Origin: Bifidobacterium sp. UBA6881 | GTDB lineage: Bacteria > Actinomycetota > Actinomycetes > Actinomycetales > Bifidobacteriaceae | Direction: 5' to 3' | Assembly (NCBI GenBank): GCA_002451435.1 | Contig: DKCF01000092.1 | Span: 10,230-22,143, forward strand | DNA length: 11,914 nt | Shown here: piece after piece, positions 1-6,230 of the stretch | Layout: each line of letters opens with the position of its first letter | How positions within the stretch are numbered: the first letter of the stretch is position 1 | Position numbers and translations under genes: made by a program | The notes under the pieces: generated by a model | What the model was told of the DNA's origin: nothing | Seen by the model: the letters and a program-made list of their open reading frames with translations, nothing else | Databases searched by the model: none

Positions 1-2406
1 ACCAGTTTCGGTGTGGACGACAGTCAGGCCGGGCACATCCGCATCAATGCCACCAATCCCGGAGAATACCGCGGCGATGAGGAGAAGGCCGCCTCCGGCA
101 TCGAGGGATTGCTCGACACCGGCTATGCGGTGACCGTGACCGCGGGCGCGCAGGGGACGCTGAATCGTCTGAAACGCGCCATCAACGAGACAGGCATCGC
201 CAATTTCGATTGCGTCCGCTCCCGCGCCATCGACGGATTCGTCGACAACGCCGCGAAAATCGCATTGCTCACCGAACGCGACCTGACCGGCCGCACATCC
301 GCCGTAGGCCAGGCGAAAACGCCGAAGCGTCGTCGCAAGGCCATCGACCTGATGGAACTGAAGGCCGGCGATTACGTCGTGCATGAGCAGCATGGCATCG
401 GGCGGTTCGTCGAAATGCGGCAGCGCACCACAGGCGTCGGCGACCGCCGTGCCACGCGTGAGTATCTGGTCATCGAATACGCGCCCAGCAAGCGTGGGGC
501 GCCTGCCGACAAGCTGTTCGTTCCCACCGACCAGCTCGACCAGATCAGCAAGTACATAGGCGCCGAGGCTCCGAAGCTCAACAAGCTGGGCGGTTCCGAT
601 TGGGCTGCGACCAAGGCAAAGGCGCGCAAGCACGTCCATGAGATCGCCGACGATCTGGTCAAATTGTATTCGGCGCGGCAGCGGACCCCGGGCTACGCGT
701 TCAGCAAGGACACGCCATGGCAGAAGGAGCTGGAGGACGCCTTCCCGTATCAGGAGACCGCCGACCAGCTGACCACCATCGACGAGGTCAAGGCCGACAT
801 GGAGAAGCCGGTCCCCATGGACCGCCTGATCTGCGGCGACGTGGGATTCGGCAAGACCGAAATCGCGGTGCGCGCCGCGTTCAAGGCCGTCCAGGACTCC
901 AAGCAGGTCGCCGTGCTGGTGCCGACCACGCTGCTGGTCCAGCAGCATTTCGAGACCTTCACCGAGCGTTTCGAGGGATTCCCGGTGAACGTGGCGGCCA
1001 TGAGCCGCTTCCAGACCACCAAGGAGATCAACGAGACGATCAAGGGTTTGGAGGATGGCACGGTCGACGTGGTCATCGGCACGCACAAGCTGCTCAGCCC
1101 CAAGGTCAGGTTCAAGGACCTGGGACTGGTCATCATCGACGAGGAGCAGCGCTTCGGCGTCGAACACAAGGAAACGCTGAAGGCGTTGCGCACTAACGTG
1201 GACGTGTTGAGCCTGTCGGCGACGCCTATCCCACGTACGTTGGAGATGGCGGTCACCGGCATCCGCGAGATGTCCACGTTGGCCACGCCGCCCGAGGACC
1301 GTCTTCCGGTGCTCACCTACGTCGGCGCCTACGAGGACGCGCAGGTGACCGCCGCGATCAGACGCGAGCTGTTGCGCGGCGGCCAGGTGTTCTACGTGCA
1401 TAACCGCGTCGAGGACATCGCCTCCGTCGCGGCGAAGATCCACGAGCTGGTGCCGGAGTCGCATGTCGGCATCGCGCACGGCAAGATGGGCGAGAAGCAG
1501 CTTGACGGCGTGATCCGCGATTTCTGGCATCGCGACATCGACGTGCTGGTGTGCACCACGATCATCGAGACCGGCTTGGATATCTCCAACGCGAACACGC
1601 TGATCGTCGACCATGCCGACCGTTTCGGCCTCAGCCAGCTGCACCAGCTGCGCGGCCGCGTCGGACGAGGCCGCGAGCGTGCCTACGCGTACTTCCTCTA
1701 CGACCCGACCAAACCGATGACGCAGCAGTCGCATGACCGTCTGGCCACCATCGCGCAGAACACGGCGTTGGGATCCGGCTTCGATGTGGCCATGAAGGAC
1801 CTTGAGCTTCGCGGCACCGGCAACCTGCTGGGCGACGAGCAGAGCGGCCATATCGAAGGCGTCGGGTTCGACCTGTACGTGCGTATGGTCTCCGAGGCCG
1901 TCGAACGGTACAAGGAGCCGGAGCGCGCGGAATCCGTGGCGGTGACCATCGATCTGCCGATCCAGGCGTCCATTCCCGTCGATTACATCGATTCCGACAA
2001 GCTGCGTCTGGAGGCATACCGCAAGCTGGCCGCCGCGGCTTCGGAATCGGATCTCGACGAGCTGCGCGACGAGCTTACGGACCGTTACGGCAAGCCCCCC
2101 GTCGATTTCGACGCGCTGTTCGACATCGCACGGCTGCGCTTCAAGGCGAGAAAACTCGGCATCACCGAAATCGTCTCGCAGGGACGCAACGTGCGCGTGG
2201 CGAAATTCGAGCCGCGTGAATCCGTGCAGATGCGCATGGCCCGCATCTACCGGGGCGTCCAATACCGGCCCGTCACCAAGACCTATCTGGTCCCGGCCCC
2301 GTTCGCCGGTTCGTTGGGCTCCGGTCCGATGCGCTCCGAGGAGATCATCGCATGGGTGGGCCAACTGCTCGATGACTTGGATTGGAAGCCCGCGCCGCGC
2401 GCGTGA
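1..2406 (+). CDS. mfd: Transcription-repair coupling factor Mfd, 5'-truncated by the window
   Basis: Mfd is an ATP-dependent DNA translocase. It recognises RNA polymerase stalled at lesions, pushes it off and recruits UvrA. The reading frame is open to base 1, so 801 C-terminal residues are visible of a protein usually about 1150-1230 long; the UvrB-like N-terminal part lies upstream. Counting from base 1: a D3-like stretch (about 1-110), the CarD-like RNA polymerase interaction domain (about 115-180, AGDYVVHEQHGIGRF), Walker A GDVGFGKT (279-286), DEEQ box (380-383), SATPIPR (about 406-412) and helicase motif VI QLRGRVGRG (549-557). The C-terminal TRCF domain fills roughly 690-801. All translocase motifs are intact and I see no frameshift. 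The gene ends in TGA eight bases before a large hairpin. It belongs to the same conserved actinobacterial block as eno and ppx. Identification is certain; only the N-terminal part cannot be assessed. Confidence 0.97.
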   Translation, partial: TSFGVDDSQAGHIRINATNPGEYRGDEEKAASGIEGLLDTGYAVTVTAGAQGTLNRLKRAINETGIANFDCVRSRAIDGFVDNAAKIALLTERDLTGRTSAVGQAKTPKRRRKAIDLMELKAGDYVVHEQHGIGRFVEMRQRTTGVGDRRATREYLVIEYAPSKRGAPADKLFVPTDQLDQISKYIGAEAPKLNKLGGSDWAATKAKARKHVHEIADDLVKLYSARQRTPGYAFSKDTPWQKELEDAFPYQETADQLTTIDEVKADMEKPVPMDRLICGDVGFGKTEIAVRAAFKAVQDSKQVAVLVPTTLLVQQHFETFTERFEGFPVNVAAMSRFQTTKEINETIKGLEDGTVDVVIGTHKLLSPKVRFKDLGLVIIDEEQRFGVEHKETLKALRTNVDVLSLSATPIPRTLEMAVTGIREMSTLATPPEDRLPVLTYVGAYEDAQVTAAIRRELLRGGQVFYVHNRVEDIASVAAKIHELVPESHVGIAHGKMGEKQLDGVIRDFWHRDIDVLVCTTIIETGLDISNANTLIVDHADRFGLSQLHQLRGRVGRGRERAYAYFLYDPTKPMTQQSHDRLATIAQNTALGSGFDVAMKDLELRGTGNLLGDEQSGHIEGVGFDLYVRMVSEAVERYKEPERAESVAVTIDLPIQASIPVDYIDSDKLRLEAYRKLAAAASESDLDELRDELTDRYGKPPVDFDALFDIARLRFKARKLGITEIVSQGRNVRVAKFEPRESVQMRMARIYRGVQYRPVTKTYLVPAPFAGSLGSGPMRSEEIIAWVGQLLDDLDWKPAPRA

Positions 2407-2413
2407 ACGGAGG

Positions 2414-2453
2414 CCGACACGGTTTATGTGAACGCTCACATAAACCGTGTCGG
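2414..2453. promoter_or_regulatory. Perfect-arm palindrome with LacI-type operator core, upstream of eno
   Basis: Two 18-base arms (2414-2431 and 2436-2453) are exact reverse complements around the four bases ACGC. The core GTGAACGCTCAC has the central CG typical of LacI-family operators and differs by one base from the idealised lac operator core GTGAGCGCTCAC. It ends three bases before the -35 box of the eno promoter, centred about 59 bases upstream of the likely transcription start. Bifidobacteria are known to use LacI-family global regulators (AraQ and MalR-type) on central carbon genes; assigning one of them here is inference. The same sequence could also act as a transcript hairpin ending mfd. 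Confidence 0.6.
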
Positions 2454-2458
2454 AATTT
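2414..2458 (+). terminator. Possible mfd terminator (same palindrome as the eno operator candidate)
   Basis: The mfd transcript would fold this palindrome into an 18-bp stem with a 4-base loop starting eight bases after the stop codon. Only a short AATTT follows, so it is a poor match to a classical rho-independent terminator. The stem is less GC-rich than the other terminators in the window. Its operator-like core makes the DNA-binding reading at least as likely. Confidence 0.35.
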
Positions 2459-2486
2459 GCCATACGTCCACAAAACGCACTATTCT
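2457..2486 (+). promoter_or_regulatory. Promoter of eno
   Basis: A -35 box TTGCCA (2457-2462, 5 of 6 to TTGACA), an 18-base spacer and a -10 box TATTCT (2481-2486) predict a transcription start near 2493. The leader is about 34 bases and carries the strong RBS AAGGAG at 2516-2521, five bases before the GTG start. It is the only intergenic stretch able to drive eno and fits a strongly expressed glycolytic gene. Confidence 0.65.
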
Positions 2487-2526
2487 TGGCATTGTCATCA
2501 CAACCTAATGTTTATAAGGAGTAGTT

Positions 2527-3825
2527 GTGGCAGTAATTGAAAGCGTTTACGCGCGTCAGATTCTCGATTCCCGCGGCAACCCGACCGTTGAGGTCGTTCT
2601 CGACACCGAAGACGGTGCTCAGGGCCTGGGCCTCGTCCCGTCCGGTGCTTCCACTGGTGAAGCCGAGGCTTGGGAACGCCGCGATGGCGACAAGTCCGTG
2701 TACCAGGGCAAGGGTGTTCTCAACGCCGTCAAGGCCGTGAACGAAGAGATCGCTCCGAAGGTCATCGGCATGGACGCTTCCGACCAGCGTGCCCTCGACG
2801 AGACCATGATCGAGCTCGACGGCACCCCGAACAAGGGCCGTCTCGGCGCCAACGCCATCCTCGGCGTCTCCCTGGCTGCCCTGTACGCCTCCGCCGAGTC
2901 CGCCGGCCAGCCGCTGTACCGCTACATCGGCGGCACCAACGGCCACATCCTCCCGGTTCCGAACATGAACATCATGAACGGTGGCGCCCACGCTGACTTC
3001 GCCACCGACATCCAGGAGTACATGATCTCCCCGTACGGCTTCAAGACCTACAGCGAGGCCCTGCGCGCCGGCGTCGAGGTCTACCACACCCTGAAGAACG
3101 TCCTGAAGAAGGAAGGCCTGGCCACCGGCCTCGGCGACGAGGGCGGCTTCGCTCCGAAGATGAAGTCCAACAAGGACTCCCTGAACTACATCATGGACGC
3201 CATCTCCGCCGCAGGCTACGAGCCGGGCAAGCAGATCGGCATCTCCCTGGATGTGGCCTCCTCCGAGTTCTACAACAAGGAGACCGGCAAGTACCACTTC
3301 GAGGGTGACGACCGCGAGGCCGGCTACATGCTCGACTTCTACGAGAACCTGATCAACGAGTACCCGATCGTCTCCATCGAGGACCCGTTCCAGGAAGAAG
3401 GCTGGCAGGACTGGGCCGACATCACCGCCAAGCTCGGTGATCGTCTGCAGTTCGTCGGCGACGATCTGCTGGTCACCAACCCGGCTCGTCTGCAGAAGGC
3501 CATCGACATGGGCGCCGCCAACTCCCTGCTGGTCAAGCTGAACCAGATCGGCACCGTCACCGAAACCCTGGACGCCATCGAACTGGCCACCGCCAACGGC
3601 TACACCTCCATGGTCTCCCACCGTTCCGGCGAGACCCCGGACACCACCATCTCCGACCTGGCCGTCGCCAAGAACACCCGCCAGATCAAGACCGGTGCCC
3701 CGGCCCGTGGCGAGCGTATCGCCAAGTACAACCGCCTGCTCGAGATCGAGGAGGAGCTCGGCTCCACCGCTCAGTACGCCGGCTACAGCGCTTTCAAGGC
3801 CTGCAAGAAGTACATCGCCAAGTGA
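2527..3825 (+). CDS. eno: Enolase (phosphopyruvate hydratase)
   Basis: Enolase converts 2-phosphoglycerate to phosphoenolpyruvate in the cytoplasm, in the lower part of glycolysis and of the bifid shunt. The 432 residues are the usual full length. Visible signatures are SGASTGE (39-45), NGGAHAD (151-157, His155), DIQE (161-164), GDEGGF (203-208, catalytic Glu205), magnesium ligands Asp242, Glu285 (IEDPF) and Asp312 (GDD), Lys337, and HRSGETPDT (365-373). Start GTG 2527 is set by AAGGAG five bases upstream. All lysine codons I checked are AAG, and Leu, Asn and Tyr codons are strongly biased, unlike the neighbours, which indicates very high expression. FYNKETGKY at 248-256 matches the internal plasminogen-binding segment known from pneumococcal and Bifidobacterium animalis enolase, so surface moonlighting is possible. 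A LacI-type palindrome lies just upstream of its promoter. Confidence 0.99.
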   Translation: MAVIESVYARQILDSRGNPTVEVVLDTEDGAQGLGLVPSGASTGEAEAWERRDGDKSVYQGKGVLNAVKAVNEEIAPKVIGMDASDQRALDETMIELDGTPNKGRLGANAILGVSLAALYASAESAGQPLYRYIGGTNGHILPVPNMNIMNGGAHADFATDIQEYMISPYGFKTYSEALRAGVEVYHTLKNVLKKEGLATGLGDEGGFAPKMKSNKDSLNYIMDAISAAGYEPGKQIGISLDVASSEFYNKETGKYHFEGDDREAGYMLDFYENLINEYPIVSIEDPFQEEGWQDWADITAKLGDRLQFVGDDLLVTNPARLQKAIDMGAANSLLVKLNQIGTVTETLDAIELATANGYTSMVSHRSGETPDTTISDLAVAKNTRQIKTGAPARGERIAKYNRLLEIEEELGSTAQYAGYSAFKACKKYIAK

Positions 3826-3857
3826 GCGTTCGCGCATGAAGCGCGTGCGTGAGTAGG

Positions 3858-3898
3858 AATGCCCGTCGTGTTCTCGTCGAACGCGACGGGTATTTTCA
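3858..3898 (+). terminator. Terminator-like hairpin after eno, directly before the divIC-like gene
   Basis: Bases 3858-3873 pair with 3879-3894 to form a 16-bp stem with a 5-base loop. It has two G-T wobbles, a CCCGTCG/CGACGGG core, and TATTTT at its 3' edge. This is the best rho-independent terminator in the window. It begins 32 bases after the eno stop and ends about ten bases before the next start codon, so it may attenuate rather than fully stop eno transcripts. Confidence 0.75.
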
Positions 3899-3903
3899 TT
3901 GCT

Positions 3904-4422
3904 ATGAGTTCCAAGACGCGTAGGAAAACACCAAGAAGCCGCAATGCCGGACCGGTTACGTTCTTCGTGTCGCTGTTCATCGTCATCCTCGGCACCATCC
4001 AACTGGTTTCCACATTCCACACATATGCGTTGAATCTCGCGGAGCTGAACGGATTGAAGAAGCAGGAATCGGCGTTGATCGCGCAAAAGCAGGAGCTGGA
4101 GAACGACATCGACCGATGGGATGACAAGGCCTATATCACCGCGCAGGCCAGAGACCGGCTCGGATTCGTGTTTCCGGGCGAACAGGCCATTCGCGTCGAA
4201 CACCCTGAGGCGGTGACCGGAAAGACGGTGAAGAAGCAGGACTCATCCGAAGACCGCTCGCAGAAAACCGTCCTGCCGTGGTACAAGGAAATGGCCTATT
4301 CCTTCAAGCAGGCCGACCAGACCGGCAACGACAAGACGAAGTCATCGACCGACACGTCACAGAACGAATCCCAGGAAACCGAATCCCAGAACGCCAGCCA
4401 ACAGCAGTCAGGAGAACAATAA
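3904..4422 (+). CDS. FtsB/DivIC-family septum formation initiator
   Basis: This is a bitopic divisome protein of the FtsB/DivIC family (Rv1024-type), thought to link FtsQ/DivIB and FtsL and so help activate septal wall synthesis. From ATG 3904 it has 172 residues: a basic cytoplasmic N-terminus (1-15, KTRRKTPRSR), one membrane helix (about 17-38), a coiled coil (about 43-72), and the family stretch around AYITAQARDRLGFVFPGE (77-93). A low-complexity Gln/Ser/Glu/Asn tail (about 140-172) should lie outside the membrane. An in-frame ATG at 3859 would add 15 residues, but it lies inside the terminator hairpin and has GGA only directly abutting it. ATG 3904 also lacks a clear RBS, so the start is uncertain. 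No convincing promoter of its own is visible; expression may come by readthrough from eno. The stop codon abuts the next start. Confidence 0.85.
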   Translation: MSSKTRRKTPRSRNAGPVTFFVSLFIVILGTIQLVSTFHTYALNLAELNGLKKQESALIAQKQELENDIDRWDDKAYITAQARDRLGFVFPGEQAIRVEHPEAVTGKTVKKQDSSEDRSQKTVLPWYKEMAYSFKQADQTGNDKTKSSTDTSQNESQETESQNASQQQSGEQ

Positions 4423-5001
4423 GTGGCACAGGATACGACGATCGACGAACAAGCCAGGGAACTGGCGCGCGGAATCCTCGCGCGACCCGCCACGGAAGAG
4501 GACATCGCCATCGTGGAGCATCAGCTTGGACGGTATCCACGCGGCATGGTGGCCGTCGGCGCGCGCTGCGTCTGCGGACGACCGCTCGCAGTGGTCACCA
4601 GGCCGCTGTTGCCGGGTGGTGTGCCCTTCCCGACCACCTGCTATCTGACCGGTCCCGAAGCGGTGAAGGCGATTTCGCACATCGAAGCCGAGGGCAAGAT
4701 GAAGGAATACAATGATCTGCTCGGAGAGGATGCCGATGTGCGCGCGGGCTACGAACGCGCCCACAAGCTGTATTTGGCGTTCCGTCACGAGATCGCCGTC
4801 GCGATGGGCGACAGCGAGGAGCATATCCTCGGCACCAGCGCCGGTGGCATGCCCGTGCGCGTCAAGTGTCTGCACGCGCTGCTCGCCCAGACCTTGGTGA
4901 TGGGTGAGGGGGCCAATCCGATCGGAGACCTGGCGCTGCGGGCGATCACACACGAATTCGACCCGAACGTATGCCGTTGCACGGTCGAAAACAACGACTG
5001 A
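4423..5001 (+). CDS. DUF501 family protein of unknown function
   Basis: A 192-residue protein of the DUF501 family, nearly always found next to divIC and ppx in actinobacteria (Rv1025-type); its biochemical role is not known to me. The GTG start follows the previous stop codon without a gap, and AGGAG (4410-4414) lies eight bases upstream inside that gene, so the two are translationally linked. Visible conserved features are CVCG (49-52), the TTCYLTGPEA stretch (71-80), a helical acidic middle (about 82-130), GGMPVRVKCLHALLAQTL (141-158) and a final CRC (184-186). Six cysteines (49, 51, 73, 149, 184, 186) plus His151 suggest a metal or redox site; that is inference. No signal peptide or membrane helix is seen, so it is probably cytoplasmic. 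Confidence 0.9.
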   Translation: MAQDTTIDEQARELARGILARPATEEDIAIVEHQLGRYPRGMVAVGARCVCGRPLAVVTRPLLPGGVPFPTTCYLTGPEAVKAISHIEAEGKMKEYNDLLGEDADVRAGYERAHKLYLAFRHEIAVAMGDSEEHILGTSAGGMPVRVKCLHALLAQTLVMGEGANPIGDLALRAITHEFDPNVCRCTVENND

Positions 5002-5028
5002 ATACCGGAAGCAGAAAACGAAGAAGGC

Positions 5029-6030
5029 ATGATGAAGTCTGTGATGGTGGCCGGTGTCGATTGCGGCACGAATTCCATTCGTCTGAAGATCTCCCGCGTC
5101 GACGAACAGGGAGGGGTCGAGGACGTCGTCCCGCGCATTCTGCGGGTGATCCGTCTGGGGCAGGACGTCGATAAGACGCACCGTTTCGCCGACGAAGCGC
5201 TGGACCGCGCCTATGCGGCCGCACGGGAGTTCGCGGACGTGCTCGCCAAGTATCCTGTAGATGGCATTCGTTTCGTCGCGACCTCGGCCACGCGCGATGC
5301 GTTGAACCGTGAGGAATTCGAAGACGGCATCGAAAGAATCCTTGGTGTGCGACCGGAGGTCATCCCCGGCACCGAAGAGGCCGATCTCAGTTTCCTGGGC
5401 GCCACCAGCATCGTGCGTCGTGATGTGCAGGCGCCTTACTTGGTGGTCGATCTGGGCGGCGGCTCCACCGAACTGGTATTGGGTGGCGACGGTGTGTCCC
5501 ACCCGAGCACGCAGGTGCAGGCCGCGTATTCGATGAACATCGGATCGGTGCGCATGACCGAACGCCATCTCAGGAACGATCCGCCGACGCAGACGCAGAT
5601 CGAGGAGGCCATCGCCGACATCGACGAGCATATCGACAAGGCGTTCACGACAGTGCCCGCAGGCAAGGCGCGCACCATCATCGGCGTTTCCGGCACTGTG
5701 ACCACCATGACCGCATTGGCCATGGGCTTGGACGAATACGATCATTCCGTGGTGGACGGCGCGCGATGCACACTGCAGGATGCCTACGCGGTCGACGACA
5801 AGTTCCTGCACATGCCGCGTGAGGAACGTCTGACATACAAGACCATCCATCCCGGCCGTATCGACGTGGTCGGCGGCGGCGCCCTGGTATGGAACCGTGT
5901 GCTGGCGAAGGTGTCGGCGGCGGCCTTGGCGGATCACGGCCAGGCCATCGATTCGTTCATAGCCAGCGAACACGGCCTGCTTGACGGCATCGTGCTGGAT
6001 TACGGCAAAAGATTGCTTGCCGCGCGCTGA
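5029..6030 (+). CDS. ppx: Ppx/GppA-family exopolyphosphatase or (p)ppGpp phosphatase
   Basis: A member of the ASKHA phosphatase superfamily that removes terminal phosphate from polyphosphate and/or converts pppGpp to ppGpp. The 333 residues are the short actinobacterial form (like Rv1026), without the C-terminal HD domain of E. coli Ppx and GppA. Motifs: VDCGTNSIRL (10-19), ATSATRDA (about 84-91), GTEEA (114-118), DLGGGSTE (141-148), GVSGTVTTM (219-227), IHPGRIDVVGGGAL near the C-terminus, then SEHGLLDGI. The active-site frame looks complete. AAGAAGG (5021-5027) precedes two consecutive ATGs, 5029 and 5032; 5032 has the better spacing, so the true protein may lack the first Met. The gap to DUF501 is 27 bases with no promoter, so it is probably the last gene of the divIC operon. 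Substrate preference cannot be decided from sequence. Confidence 0.93.
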   Translation: MMKSVMVAGVDCGTNSIRLKISRVDEQGGVEDVVPRILRVIRLGQDVDKTHRFADEALDRAYAAAREFADVLAKYPVDGIRFVATSATRDALNREEFEDGIERILGVRPEVIPGTEEADLSFLGATSIVRRDVQAPYLVVDLGGGSTELVLGGDGVSHPSTQVQAAYSMNIGSVRMTERHLRNDPPTQTQIEEAIADIDEHIDKAFTTVPAGKARTIIGVSGTVTTMTALAMGLDEYDHSVVDGARCTLQDAYAVDDKFLHMPREERLTYKTIHPGRIDVVGGGALVWNRVLAKVSAAALADHGQAIDSFIASEHGLLDGIVLDYGKRLLAAR

Positions 6031-6041
6031 CGTGGCATAAT
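6013..6041 (+). promoter_or_regulatory. Promoter of tRNA-Leu, overlapping the end of ppx
   Basis: TTGCTT (6013-6018), a 17-base spacer and CATAAT (6036-6041) preceded by an extended -10 TGG (6033-6035) predict a start near 6048. The -35 box lies inside the last codons of ppx. The start coincides with a 6-bp hairpin, CGCCGG-TTT-CCGGCG (6048-6062), in the short tRNA leader, four bases before the mature 5' end. Confidence 0.6.
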
Positions 6042-6066
6042 GGCTAACGCCGGTTTCCGGCGCAAG

Positions 6067-6146
6067 GCCTCCATGGCGAAATTGGTATACGCAGTCGACT
6101 TAAAATCGACCTCTTCGGATTGCGGGTTCGAGTCCCGCTGGAGGCA
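6067..6146 (+). tRNA. tRNA-Leu, anticodon UAA
   Basis: The acceptor arms GCCTCCA (6067-6073) and TGGAGGC (6139-6145) pair perfectly, followed by discriminator base A6146. The anticodon stem GTCGA/TCGAC encloses the loop CTTAAAA, giving anticodon TAA (6101-6103), which reads UUA and probably UUG. An 11-base class II variable arm (CTCTTCGGATT) and the T arm GCGGG-TTCGAGT-CCCGC (6122-6138) support leucine. The 3' CCA is not encoded and must be added. Only a CTTTT run follows, with no clear terminator hairpin, so readthrough into the next gene is possible. No integrase or duplicated tRNA end is present nearby. Confidence 0.96.
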
Positions 6147-6177
6147 CTTTTCGGATAGCATTGGCGAAACAAAAGAC

Positions 6178-6208
6178 GGTTACACTGTCGGACATTGACG
6201 TTGTAACC
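6178..6208. repeat. Inverted repeat before the unknown membrane protein gene
   Basis: GGTTACA (6178-6184) and TGTAACC (6202-6208) are exact 7-base inverted repeats separated by 17 bases. The smaller TGTC-G-GACA (6186-6194) is nested between them. It lies 22 bases before the start codon of the membrane protein gene, where either an operator or an mRNA structure would make sense. Arms this short can arise by chance. Confidence 0.35.
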
Positions 6209-6230
6209 CCTTACGTGGAACGGATATGAC

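Noticed and set aside
3859..3903. Upstream ATG adding 15 residues to the divIC-like protein
   Set aside because: It lies within the left arm of a strong hairpin, has GGA directly abutting the start codon, and would give an unlikely hydrophobic lead before the basic N-terminus.
2512..4203. 563-codon antisense open frame across eno and the divIC-like gene
   Set aside because: Shadow of the strongly biased eno codons; its translation is a low-complexity Gly/Val/Leu/Asp string with no family signature, and the + strand enolase is unambiguous.
4408..5973. 521-codon antisense open frame across DUF501 and ppx
   Set aside because: High-GC shadow frame, His/Arg/Gly-rich with no domain, while both + strand genes have motifs and RBS.
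6067..6230. tRNA-Leu as an integration site for a mobile element
   Set aside because: No integrase, no repeated tRNA 3' end in the window, and the downstream genes look like ordinary chromosomal genes.
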